In this document: positions 34,783 to 48,649 of the stretch, piece by piece | How positions within the stretch are numbered: position 1 is the first letter of the stretch | How the letters are laid out: each line of letters starts with the position of its first letter | From: Lyophyllum atratum | Lineage: Eukaryota; Basidiomycota; Agaricomycetes; Agaricales; Lyophyllaceae | Direction: 5' to 3' | Assembly (NCBI GenBank): GCA_014905825.1 | Contig: JACGCN010000036.1 | Coordinates: 372,001-436,000, forward strand | Length of the DNA stretch: 64,000 nucleotides | The notes under the pieces: model-generated | Databases searched by the model: none | What the model was told of the DNA's origin: nothing | The model's input: the letters and a program-made list of their open reading frames with translations, nothing else | Made by a program: the position numbers and the translations under genes

Positions 34783-36149
34783 TCACTCTTTCTCGTTCAA
34801 AAACGCATCCATCTCATCATCGAGCTCCTGCTGCGTCACCTTCCTCGGTTGATTCCGCGGTGGTCTATCTCCCCGCCGATCCTCTCTCCGACTCCTTCTC
34901 TCACCACGCCCCCCTCTCGCCCTAGACTCCCTGTCGGGACCCCACTCCAACTTCTCAGACGATATACGCGTGCTGAGCTCTTCGGAATGCATTCGACCCA
35001 ATGCCCCGTTCCTTGCGCGCCGAGGTAATGGCGCTGTGAGCCTGTCAGCTAGAGTTGGGAGGTCCGGGTCCGGATGCGCGCGAATGAGGGAGGTGCGTTC
35101 GAGTAGCGTCCGGCCGTCGTTGGAGATGTAGTCGGAGCGCATCTTTGACGGCGGTGAAGGGGGAGGCGAAGGCTCGTCGTCCCCGGCAAGGAACTGATCT
35201 AGTTCCTCGTCTAGCTGCTCCTTCTGCAGCTGCAGCGGAACGTCTTGCTCGTCGTCGCCGCCGCGCCGCCGTTTCGAGGCGGGCGGGAGACCCTCCCCGC
35301 CGTACGCTTCCTTGCCAGCCAGTCTCCCGTGCTTCTTGTAAAAGGCGCTCTCTTGTCTCGCCCCCTTCTTCTTCACATCATCGGGCAGAGCCCACCGCAT
35401 CCTTATCGTTCCCTTCAGACCCTGCCCCTTGCCTAGACTGCTGTTTATACGCTCCTCGGGCGGCCAAAAGGTGATCGGGATGGGCTTTGCGGTGACGAAT
35501 CCGTCGAGGTCGGGGTCTTCTGTTGCAGACTTGGACAGGAAGCGGTGCGCCACCCGAGCCGAGGCCCGCGTAGGGAAGACTAGGACACACGTGTTGTCGT
35601 CCACCCACTCGAGGCCCATGGGTTGGACGTCGAAGTGTTTGGCGTATGCGAATAGACGCGCCGTTGGTAGGAATGAGATGGGCGGGCCACGGAGGAGTAG
35701 TGCGTTGGGGCGATGCGAGGCGTCTAGTTAGAGGATGGGAACGATGTAAATGAAGTAACCCCCTTGCAATTCGAGATAGCCGCAATTACCTTCGTCCATA
35801 TCGATATCTGCTTCGGCTTCGTCCTCCTCATCCTCCTCCGCGTGTTTGCGCTGCGCGTTCCGAAACGAACCAGGGAAAAAAGGGAGCCGCGGGGGATATA
35901 ACTCTCATATCAGGTCCTGTTCGTGCATATGCTCCAAGTACGGGGCTACCGGCGCACCTTGCCTGCTCTAGCGAGGGACGTTTCGGAAAGCAAGTATACT
36001 TTCGTGGACCCTATGCGGTCGGCGAGCGATGCGCGCTCGGGGTCGTTGGACGGGTGGGTGGGGACTTGTTCTTCGTATGCGACGGTGTCGTCGTAGGAAA
36101 GGGCGTCGGCGACTGCGTCGGGCGAGACACCGTCGGGCCAGTTGTCCAT
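34783..36149 (-). CDS. NCBP3-like nuclear cap-binding/mRNA export factor
   Basis: Resembles nuclear cap-binding protein subunit 3. The ATG at 36149 gives MDNWPDGVSPDAVADALSYD. An acidic exon follows (RKHAEEDEEDEAEADIDMDE), then the RRM-like NCBP3 core: PNALLLRGPPISFLPTARLF, AYAKHFDVQPMGLEWVDDNT and CVLVFPTRASARVAHRFLSK. This matches the family pattern in which LEW(V/I)DD-(T/S)C-V is diagnostic. The tail is RGG/RS-like (RARGGRGERRSRREDRRGDR) and ends VTQQELDDEMDAFLNEKE, a FoP/UIF-type terminal helix that in animals binds UAP56/DDX39B. Expected to be nuclear. Divergent from KRR1 with 173 bp between ATGs. Confidence 0.8.
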
Positions 36150-36322
36150 GGCTAATATATAATTGCGTTGAGAGGGGGCGGGGTGGCGTAGAGGAGAGGA
36201 GAGGAGAGGGATGGGGCGTAGCGGTGGTGGTCGTGGCGAGGACAGTGATGATGAAACAAATTTCGGCAGTCGGAGACTGAAGTCACGATTTCTCTTTGCT
36301 CTCCACTCTTCGACTCAACACT
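36150..36322. promoter_or_regulatory. Compact bidirectional promoter of NCBP3-like and KRR1 genes
   Basis: Only 173 bp separate the two start codons. The segment holds a (GAGGA)n purine run near 36190-36210 and a pyrimidine-rich KRR1 leader (TCTCTTTGCTCTCCACTCTT). Co-regulation of two RNA-processing genes is inferred from layout. Confidence 0.45.
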
Positions 36323-37939
<1,617 letters not shown>

Positions 37940-39153
37940 TGATGTTTTGTCTATACCGCCGTTTGTAAGTAACCTATGTACTTATCATTTTTGGATCCTG
38001 GGTGACTTCCGTGGGCTTTTATTAAGTACCCCCCTCACGCAATCCTAAGACGGAACAACCCATTTTCCTGATTAAACATTGCGCACTCTCATACAGAGAA
38101 GACATTGCGATAACTGACAAGGCGACTGGGTTTGGGTCTACAGTTCCAGACAATTTTGTTCACTGAACGAAACCGTGAGCCATCTTAAAAAAAATATTCC
38201 GAATAAAATCCGCCCACTTGCACATTGCATCTCCGTGGCATTATAGGATTGTCTGGGTGCGGCTTTGTCTCAATAGATCATAGGCAGGCCGCCGGCAATG
38301 TTTGAGAGTTATTTGGGTACTCCACCTCAAAAACATCTACATATCCAAATTTCACAGGGTCCTGACCCTCTCAACAGGTTCGTTGTTTATTCTTGGTTTA
38401 TTCGGGGGGTCTACTAAGCGATAACATCTGATCATTGATGAGTCGCTTAAGTATGGCTCCCGGCATCACGGCAGAACGAGGTTGGAATCTGGTTAAATTC
38501 GAAATCATCCTGCCCCTTCCTGCCCGCAGGAGTAAAAGTCCACGGGAAGTCACCTACAGTCACCTACCCTACCGGGAGAACTACTTCCAGGGCTATATAG
38601 ACGGTGAAGCAACCACCGCTCGACTATCCGTCATAATGCTAGCCGTTGTGACTGTGCATACAGTGCCCCACAGTGATGAATCTGCCGCCCACAATTTGAA
38701 ACAGTCGATCAACAGTCGATTGCGGTGAGTGGTCAGGTACCGATTCAGATGAAAACATGCCCACACAACACCCTGACCTGCTTGCATCGTTTTGATGCCC
38801 TCCAAGGTAACCTTAGTGAACCGCACACCGCCCGATCCGACCTTCGGCGGTGAATATCTTTTGAATCATGAACATGCCACATAGCAGGCCCCGCTTGCCC
38901 TTCACTCAAACTCCCTTCATCTAGATGGATTTCTAAATCCACGCGCAGGAGCAAGTACTGATCTACCTTCTTCCCAAATCAAAATACGGGACCTACAAAC
39001 GAAGACCCTGCACGCGAGCATCGCTTCTATCCTGGCACTATTTTGAGAACAACATATCGGGACTAACCGATACACCCACACGTTATACACCTGTCCAGCC
39101 GACAAGAACACCCCCTTCCCCCAGCCACTACGCAGGGAAACGACCAGGTCCCA
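37940..39153. other. Gene-free stretch between KRR1 and the membrane orphan
   Basis: About 1.2 kb. A 97-codon plus ORF at 38435-38728 has no recognisable motif. No repeat, RNA gene or transposon remnant is visible. Confidence 0.4.
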
Positions 39154-42007
39154 ATGAGCAACGGGGAGAGTTCGAGAGTTCGATACCATTCGCTTCATGA
39201 AGCCGTTTATGACAATACCCGGCCAGAGTTCGACCCCCGCGCGTATGCCTATGGCACCTTGACAAGCGCCTCCACTCTCCTCGACAGCTACCCCCCCACT
39301 CCGAATACAGCCTACGATGGTTTCACTCAACCTCAACGACCCCCATCTCCCGTGCTGTACCCTGGCGGACTACCGAAGGCCCATAGAAAGCATCCATTTG
39401 CCCAGAATTTTGAGGCTCCGTTGTGGAAGAGCATCCTAGTGCACATAAGCTTGTGCCTCGTTGCCTTCCCGTCACTCTTGCTCATCACCCTCATCGCGCG
39501 CCATAAGCCGCTGTTTTGGACGCGGTTTATTGTTGGATTGGGATGTGGGGTCGTTGGTTTATCGCTCGGATTGAGCCTATTACAACTGGCGCAAAGTTTC
39601 TTGGAAGCTGCAGGTACGTCGTGGAAGTCTTGATTAGGTGGTCGATGATTGATTGGTTTCTTGTGGTCGTGGACAGCTTGGGCGACCGTCATTCATCAGT
39701 CGAGTGTTAGGGAGACGCCTGGGATCAAGCTGAGAGATCTGGCGGCTAGTTCAGGGGATCCTACGAGTGCTTGGACTGCCCTGCGCCTCTTGTGGGACCG
39801 GGCGATGTATCCGGGGACTTCACGCCGGTCGCGGGAGCACTACGAGTGTGTCCATTTGTCCTTCGTTTCGTGTCCCTGCGACTGATTGAATAATGGTGCC
39901 CAGCGCTCGCCCATGGTCGTTGGTTATTCTTTTTTTCCTTGCGCTCGTTGGGATCGCGGGTTCCTCACCTTTTGTCCTCGGACGGCTGATCAACATCAAC
40001 GCATCTGTCATTGTTAGTGCCATCGACCTCAACCCCGTTTGGCGTACATTAATTGGTTCTCGGATAGCATCAATATAAAGACTACGATGAGGTCGCCGTA
40101 TACGGTGCTAACTCGGATGCTGATATCGCGCGCGCCACGGAGCTCGTGCCCACCTTTGACGTATGTGCGAAACATCTTTGAACTCGCAGCCATCTTAATT
40201 ACTTTTCTTTCTATAGAATTTCGCTCTCACGTGGACTTTAGCACCGTTCTCGACGCATGGCGGCTTACCGCCCGTTGTATCATTCGACTTGGATAATGAC
40301 ACTATCTACTTTTCGGAAACGATCCTGTCACAGCTCCTTCCTGATGGCAGCGGATTTGGCACGTTCGGTTCTGAGGTTATAGATCCTTCCCTCAAACTTT
40401 CTACCACAAAGCAATCGACGACGGGTACTGCCAGTGAGATCGACCCTGGCGCGGTTCTCCGGTGTGTATCCCCAAGGCTCATAATCCATTATGACCATTA
40501 ACTGATTCTGGGACTCAAGATTCTCGCGATGGGGCACTCGTGTCCACTGTGCCAAAATACCTAATCCAGACATAAACATGTAGGAGATCTTTCACTCTCG
40601 TACGCGGACCGTTCTAATCCCCGTCTTCAGTGTCACTCGTGCCCCCAGCAGTTACAGTTATGTCTTTACACCGCGGGATGTGCTGAATACCTTGTTCTCA
40701 TCGTTTAATATGGAGTACCCCGCTCTCCCGCCGTTCAACGCCACCCAAGTATTGAACCCGAATGATACTCTGCCTGTAGGTTTGAATACTGATGAGACAG
40801 CTCTTGGAGGTGCGGTAAATTTCTTCCCATTTTGAACAGCCGTGTTAAAACTTGATTATCATAGCGCTCTTCTATGGCAACGGAGTCGGGCATAGTTTCT
40901 TCAGTAGCCCTGTATCCATGGGTATGGTAGTTTCATGACGCGATTATCCGTTGGGCTAACGGATGACCCGAATAGGCCAAGACGGAAATGGTTGGGTAAC
41001 AATTGAGGAGGTTCTTGTAAGGCTTAACACCACATACACCCCGAATGGCAAATTTCCTCGCAAGAGCGACCTCAGCGTGCCTGACCAGTTCGGGAACCCC
41101 ACCTGGATTGGATACGATGCTGCAGTCTGCGTACAGCTCTTCGAACCATGGATCGTGGAAGTTTACAACACCACGACTGGCCTACCGACTACCATGAGGG
41201 TCGTGGAAAAAGGAAATGAAGTTCGGTCGATGAACTCGGTGAAGCTCCAAGAGAGGTTAACAGGATTCCCTGTAACCGACCCCGACGTGAATCGGCAGTT
41301 GAATTCGAGCAAGCTGGCGGACGTGTAAGCATATTTGAGGCATCCTCTTGAAGTCGGTCTGACAATGACGCCCGTAGATATGCCTGTGGTCATACAAATA
41401 GCGTAAATCAAATGTTGAAGGTCGGTGGGCTTGACGAGATCATAATGATAAACATGACTGACTCTGGTGGGATAGGATAATGGACGGGATGCGTTTTACG
41501 TACCCTCACCAACAGTCTGTCATGTCTATTTCTCACTTATTACTCGTCCTGACGCGTCCCATTGATGCCTAGGTCGTTTCCTATACCGACGGGAAAGGTC
41601 CGCTGGGGTACACAGAATTATCGGAGATTTACTTTGCCCAGGCCCGCGGATTGGCGGATGCAAGCAACGTACTCCCATACTTCGTTGGATCCGGGAAAAC
41701 CGTTGCACGACGCTACCATGACCAAGTTTCATCCAGTGCCTCGGTCATTCCGCTCTATATGGGCATTTATCTGGCATTTATCCTAGTTATCGGGTTGGTC
41801 GCAGGGTTCTTCGTGCCGAAGCTCCCCTTGGATGTCCCACATCGTGGGTTTGAGGTCTATTCGTGGATAGCAGCATTCCACGCCGATGAACTGATAGGTG
41901 TGGGGAGGAATGTTCCTATATCCAGGAATATGGAGCTGGACGAGATTGAGCAAAGAATGGGCGACCTCAGATTCCGCTACGTGAATCCCCAAACGTCTGA
42001 TCCATAG
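39154..42007 (+). CDS. Uncharacterised multi-pass membrane protein
   Basis: Not assigned to a named family. The ATG at 39154 gives MSNGESSRVRYHSLHEAVYD, a cytosolic P/S-rich leader. Two neighbouring membrane helices follow (ILVHISLCLVAFPSLLLITL, FIVGLGCGVVGLSLGLSLLQ). A third lies before the large middle domain (SLVILFFLALVGIAGSSPFV) and a fourth near the end (SVIPLYMGIYLAFILVIGLV). The loop between the last two is about 500 residues with many N-x-S/T sites and four or so cysteines, so it is probably extracytosolic. A short cytosolic tail contains RGFEVYSWIAAFHADELIGV. About nine exons; the boundaries around 40050-40100 and 41330-41560 are approximate. This architecture is common among Agaricomycete hypothetical proteins; the function is unknown. 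Confidence 0.7.
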
Positions 42008-42292
42008 CATGCTAGGCGGACGTCATTGTATATTACATTATGAGTCTAATTTAGGGGGGTTTCTGGGATACAAGTTATAGTAGAGTTATGTCAATAGCTG
42101 ATGGGCCCCTAGGCCTGCAGCTCGTTCCGGTTCGCGGCTCGCGGCCACCTTCAGCTCATTAATATGTCGCTTCAGTCGCAATCCCTCATTATATTCCGAG
42201 GTCAATCTCGCCGAGTTCACTTGCACGCGGCTCGTGAACAAATTTCACCCCGACGACCTGTGATAACCGGTATCAAGACCAGGACACCTGAT
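42008..42292. terminator. Convergent 3' junction
   Basis: Stops of the membrane orphan (+) and the ATPase (-) face each other across 285 bp, which must hold both polyadenylation regions. No precise signal is resolved. Confidence 0.3.
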
Positions 42293-45200
42293 TCAAGCCT
42301 CAAGCTCAAGCTTCTCATTCGTCGTGGAACCTTGGTCAACGTCTGGAAATTTTGGTTCCTTGTATAGCCGCAACAGAAGGGAGCTGCAGACGACCGAGGT
42401 TGACCTAGATTACATCTTCAGTGACTAATTTCTCAAAGTCAAGAATGTAAACTGACGATAATGCCATAGCCAACGATGACCACACAGGATTAAGTCTGGC
42501 GTGCCCAGCAGGATAAATCACGCCAGCTGCGATGGGCAAAGTGATGAGGTTATACACGGTTGCCCAACCCTAACAAAAGTGATCATAAGAGGCGTTATAA
42601 AGAGGCCAAGAGACGGAATACAACTCACAAAATTGAATTTGATCCTGTTGAAGACCTTTGTCGACAAATCGGTCAGAGTCAACAGTCCGCGGAGGTTGGA
42701 TGACAGAAGGACGAATTTTGCGCTGGTCAGAGCAATATCACTCCCTGAGCCCATAGCGATCCCCACATCGGCAGCGGTCAATGCCTGCAACACTTTAATT
42801 AGCACAACTACGACATTTCTGACAACAGAGGATGAACAAACTGGGGCATCGTTAATCCCATCTCCTACCATGGCGACAATTTGTCGTCCCTGACCTGGTT
42901 TGTTCTTACCACTGCGCTTTCTTCCAGTAGCCCGAATTCGCGGTAAGGTTTGGAGCCATTGAATCTTCTCAGCCTAAAGATAGGTGATTTCAGCAACCTT
43001 CGTCAGAAAGCAAAATAGATCATACTTTTTGTTGAGGTAACACTCCAGCTATAACATTCGCCGACGGAATTCCAACCGACTTTGCAACAGCAGTTGCAGT
43101 TATTTGATTGTCGCCAGAAATCATCCATGTCTCGATTCCCTGAGAATGCAATCGAGAAATGACCCACGGCGCTTCAGGGCGAATGGGGTCTGCGATCGCG
43201 AAGAGGGCTGCAATAGAGAAAGAGGAGCTAGGCTGGATAGGGGGCTGGATAGTGCTTTCTTCCGGGCTGCTGAGGGCAAGGAGAACCACACTTTTCCCAC
43301 ACAACTTCATGCGATGTAGCAGCTCGGAATCGTGTTGACTAGGAACCGCGCCATGTTCATTCAGCCAGGTTTCGTTGCCCAGTAAGGCTTCAATTTCCGT
43401 CGTGGTATCTCCGTGCATAAGGGAGAATGTACCTTTTACACCACGACCAGGCAGTTCTTCGATATCGCGTCCAAAAAGAGTAAACGAGGTGTGTCCGTGA
43501 AAGTGGTTTCGTAGGGAAACACAGAGGGGATGAGAGCTTCCCGATGCCAGTTGCAGGACGATGCCCGCTATCTTAGCACTCCATTTCGATCTTTCGCTGT
43601 CATCACTATGGTCCTTTTCCGTAGACGGCGGATGAATGATCTCGTCCGTGACCTTTGGTTCACTACCTTCTGTCAACGTGCCAGTTTTATCGAAAACGAT
43701 GACGTCGATCTGCGAGGCTTCTTGAAACGCTTCACCACCTCCTCGAGTGAGAATGCCATGTTTCGCAGCAAGTCCCGAGCCGACCAAGAGGGCTGTAGGA
43801 GCTGCGAGGCCTATTCCGCACGGGCATGCAATCACGAATACGGATATGGCAAATTCGAGGGACCAGATCGCTATTTAGACAGATTAGAACTGAAGATGCA
43901 ATAAATAATACGACTCACGCCATCCTCCTACGCTATTTGAGAGGTTTTCGGGTGGTAGGACTCCGCTTAAACCGAGGCTTAGCCAGATAACCCAAGTCAA
44001 GATGGCAATGGCGGTGACGACAGGGACGAAGTAGGCCGTTACGACGTCCACGATCCTCTCTATAGGGGCTCTTTTGGTCTGGCCTTGACGAACGGCATCT
44101 ATCACCTTCTCCAGCCTGTTTTTGTCAGGAATCGTCAAAAAGAGCCTGATGCGGGCTTACATGGTCTCCCCATCTATTGCCTCCACTCTCATATCTATCA
44201 CCCGTAACTTGTTAATCGTTCCGACAAAAATTTCATCGCCCTTAGATTTCGCGATGTTGCGACTTTCTCCAGTAAGGGAACCCTCGTCAAAGTAAGTGAC
44301 TTCCGAAGAAACGATGATGCCATCCGCTGGGGGGGTCGCGCCAGGAGGAATGCGTACGATATCCCCCAACTCAAGAAGGTCGGTGGATATCTTCTCGACC
44401 TTGGAGCCGGAAACGTGCGTCAAGTACTGTTCTTGTTTTCCATCGATCTCTTCCAATGACGAGGCAGAGGATAGAATGGTTTCAACTAAAAGAGCTTCCG
44501 AACTTTTCAATTGGCCAAGGAGAGTGACTGCGTTGGCTGCTTGGTGCTTGCTAAATGCCTCGATAAACCGTCCTATCAAGAACTGTAAGTAAGTACATGA
44601 CCAGCACTAAGATGAAGCATACCGATGAGCAGGAACATGGTCAAGAACACAACAGAATCGAAGTATGTACTTGACCCAGTCGTCACTCTGTTCGTCGGAC
44701 TTTTACTGGCAGATATAGCGAGCTCAGCGACAGAGGAAAAATAGGCCACAGATACTCCGAGGGAGATCTGCCAATATTGATGAGCATTCGAAATGAGAGT
44801 CCAAAATGAAATTCTCTCACAAGCAAATTCATACTCCCAAAACGAAAAAATCTAGACGCCATCGAGGCGCGGCTTGCGGGTCTCCAAAGGAACCACAGCT
44901 CCTGAAGCGATCTTCGGTGGAAAGCCTGGATCATTGTCAGAGGAGCTTCGACTTGAGGAGAGAAAAATGGTATACCTCTGCAGAATAAAACATAACAGGC
45001 GTCGAAAGGATGAACAACACCCATTCGCCTCTAGATACCTCGCCTACCCACAAGCTCTTGTCAAAATAACGTCGACCTGGTGAATCTTGCGGTAGCAGCG
45101 ACATATAAACGATGCCTATGATAAAGATAGGAATCGCGACAATGACTGCGACCAAGAGGCGCAGGAGCAGCTGCTTTTGTTCCTTCCGGTAAATGAGACG

Positions 45201-45848
45201 GGCAAGGTCGTCCGCCGTAGGAGGATGCCACATGGAAACTGCAACGGGAGCAGCCGCAGAGATAGTCGACATTATTGTTCGAATTGTAAATTCGGGGGCA
45301 TGGGGAGAATAGCTGAGACGAAGAACATTCTGAGGATCGCTGATATGAGGCTTCACAACAGTTAAATTCGATCCGAATTGCTCAAGGGCATCCGTGACAT
45401 CCTTGGGGCTAGCGACTTGACTTCAAAATGCCGTTCATAATTAAGCCAAGCTGATGACTCACATTGCTTGCATTCCTTTGATCTCCAGCGCTATTGCCCT
45501 AGTGTTGTTCGCTTTCCCAGAGGTTCCCGCCGCTGGGACGGGCATGACAGAAATAACCTGGCATTCGTAGCCGATATCCTCGATAAGAGTGACCACCGAG
45601 TCTACAAGAGAGGCGCGGGAGACTACTGCCGAGGCCGATTTTCCCAGTTGGTTAACTGAGATATCGGATACACCTTCAAGCTCCGAAACGGCGTCTGTGA
45701 TGGTCCGTACACAGGCGACGCAGGTCATCCCACCAACAGCTAGCTGAACCGCGCTGGGCGGTTCAGAGGTAGGTCGCAGAACTTCGATTTCATCACTGCT
45801 TTTGGTCGAATTAGCGTTTTCCATCGAAGTACCGAAAGCAGCCGCCAT
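42293..45848 (-). CDS. P1B-type copper-transporting ATPase
   Basis: Heavy-metal pump. The ATG at 45848 is followed by an intact metal-binding domain ([20 protein letters not shown]). A second HMA-like segment ([20 protein letters not shown]) lacks the CxxC pair. The core: [28 protein letters not shown]6 [20 protein letters not shown], phosphorylation loop [20 protein letters not shown] in the N-domain (for SEHPL) and hinge [10 protein letters not shown]. The last exon, reached through a GTCAGT donor, gives [14 protein letters not shown] and ends at 42293. CPC plus the conserved TM7-8 region indicates Cu(I) or Ag(I). The [18 protein letters not shown] version is closer to what I recall for CrpA-type copper exporters than for secretory-pathway Ccc2, but that distinction is tentative. 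About eight exons. Confidence 0.88.
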
Positions 45849-48649
45849 CCAGGTGAAGGAAAAAATTGTCTAAGAAATGACTCGGCAGGTTGTAGTGGGC
45901 CCCTTTATAGACTGCACACTCCTGAGTGTCATCTATTTTTGGGTCGCCGATCTGTCCATAATCCTAAGACGCGGGGCGTTACATCCGCGAGATTTGGCAG
46001 CAGTATTCCCTTTGTGTAGTGACAAAGCGTGAGCGAGGGCCAGCGTATCAAGTGATGTGCTTGTCGGGGGGTGATCCTACCCTGGGTATGCGCTGGTTAC
46101 CATGATCGATGATTGTCATTGAACGTTGAAGTTGGACTTTGAATGGTACTCACCGAGTATTCCTGTCAAAGTCCTCGTAAGCGCTGAAGGTGGAGGTGTG
46201 CCATCTACATGTCCGAAGTCTAGTAGCACCAGCTCTAGTGGCAGAAAGCCTACATTCGGTAACAAATCACGATAACACTGGGCTCCGTAGGATGCTTACA
46301 AGATATGCAATTTTCGGAACATCAGTCTAAGGGTGGCGCCGAGGACCCTATATACGTGATGCCTGACGGCCAGTAACGCAGGAAACACTGGAATGAAACG
46401 AAAGGGAACCGTCAAGCTACGATGTCTTTATTTTAGAAATCATCTTACCCCTCTTAGCTTTGCGCTTGAAGTGGACACCGAAGGGAGGGAAGATAGACCC
46501 GGAAGAGTCAGTGAGGGCTTTTCTGAACACCAATCGCCTTCCAATTCACACGCATGCATGTTTCCGCCGGCGGTAAGTGAGCCTCCGGGGTGACATTTTT
46601 GACAAGCTGAAACGAATAAAGGCTGTCTAGACACGACATGCTCCACCTCCATCATGAGGCATTTTGTGAACACCAATGGACGCCTATTTGTCAGCAACGG
46701 TGGGTATATCATTATTCATTGGAGCCATGTATCATACCGGATGATGGGGCGAAACTCTGCGAAACTGCTTCAAGTGGTCAGCCTCGAAACTCTCAACAGA
46801 TTTCCAGTAGGTTCCTTGTGATTCCGATTCCAAGCGGTTAGCTCATCATCAGTTATGCCGCCGTGGACTGCCGCACCATTACGTATAAGCTTAACATAGA
46901 GGATGAACGAGTGTAGGAAGCGCTCTTTTAGTTCCAGGAAAAGTTCAAACAGAAGTGTGGGCACTTACTCGCAAGTTTTTTCGTGGCTCCTTCCCTCCCG
47001 GACCCAAAATTTGGTCACAAACTCTTCCCTAGGCATGTTCGCATCGTCACAGACGTCGGACCAGTCAACTTCTGCAGCTGCTGTAAGCCCTTTTCCGAAA
47101 CGCGCACGCCATCTTGTATGGCTATCGTCCAGGCGACGATCTCCATTCTGCGGGGCTTCGGCGACAGGTCTTACGGAGAACGGTGGAGGGAGCAGTCACT
47201 GGCCAAATCTTTATCCAGCAGTCTTCATAGTTTACGCACGAGAATTCGGGAGTTGCAATACTTTCTTGGCCAAATTGGTCTCATGTTACATGTTAGCCGA
47301 TTGGCGCAAAGAGACAAGAGAAGGGGTAGAGCTGAGCCACTCGAGGATTCAGCCGGTGTGTCTACGCAGCGTGTTCATTCTGATGGAAATGGGTTCACAG
47401 CGCCGGATAGACACGGCGCACTTTCCGCGGTATTCACTTCCTGAAGCGAGACCTTGGCACCTCTGAGTCTCTGCGAGCGATGCGGATCGAGCACTCAGAT
47501 TGCTAATCATCCTGCGAGCGCCTATTCAGCCTTCGAGAATAGGATCGACCTGTGACACTGGAGAGGAGGAAAGGAAGACATGGGTGTACACTGTACAGGT
47601 CGTCTCAGTCTGGGACGTGGGTTCGTGTCACGCGCCTTCGGAACGCGTCGCGCGACGCGCACACGTGGTCTTGAATAACTTTTTCTTTGAACTTCTTGTT
47701 TCTACTGGATATCCTACCGATCAGTCTCTCCTAGACAGACATCCTGCCTCTCTGACCTACCAATGCAACCAATCTACGAGGGCGTGCTTTTGGCGCCATT
47801 GACGCGTCAATCTACGAGGGCCGTGTCCGCCGGATCGTTCGCCTTATTCAACCACTTGACAGTATTGGGCAGAGGCAGTAGTGTGGACTCTATCAGAGAC
47901 GGCTCAAAGTCCGGAGGAACTGTGACCTACTGTGTCGTACTAAATCAACCGGATCTTGGAAGAAGTTGTACTCGATCTTCGGGTGCTCTAATCTCTGTTC
48001 CTTTCGACGAGACGATGTGGGAAGGTATGAGAGGCACCATTATGTCTTTGCGCGTTATCGCCAACTTGCGACTGAGCCTCTGGACACCGGGCGAAGGTTG
48101 ACGGAGTACATGACGAGGACAGAAGGACCTTCGGGGAGCGTCGCAACTACGATGCTAGTGAAGCTTTGAAGTTCAAGCACCTTCATCCGACTTCTTGAAT
48201 CCTTTGTCCTTGTAAACTCGCCTTTCTTGCATGACACACACTATGGAGGATTGAAAGAACTCTGTCGTAAGAAGATGGCCAACCATCCATAATGGTTTAT
48301 CACTGCATCGATGCTCGAGTCCCCTCTCCGTTGATGCAACTTCATGGTGGTTCTGTGGTAAGTTACCGGTGCTTCAAGTCGACTCAAGCCAAGAAGATGT
48401 GATATTTGGGGTCGGTCGACATCACCGAGCCGGACCGACAGCTCCTTACACGTTGGTTGAAGTATCCAGCGCCAATCTGTACCCTGCATTCAAACACGAG
48501 GGCTCTATACTGCTGAAATGCAGCAAGGTTTGAGGCCTGTTGATCACGCTATCTCGCATGTTGAAAAAATTGCAGTATCAAAATCGAAATTGTACTATTT
48601 GGCGCTGCGGCGGACAGTACGGTACTTGAGGATAATACCAGGAGGAGCT
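45849..48649. other. 2.8-kb gene-poor region with a possible gene relic
   Basis: No complete gene supported. On the minus strand an exon-like stretch at about 46972-47195 reads LDDSHTRWRARFGKGLTAAA then EVDWSDVCDDANMPREEFVT and ends at a good GTAAGT donor. Flanking minus-strand frames (47210-47460) are interrupted by stops, so this may be a decayed or fast-evolving gene. A 13-bp direct repeat (CAATCTACGAGGG) lies near 47770 and 47807. The left end contains the ATPase promoter. Confidence 0.4.
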
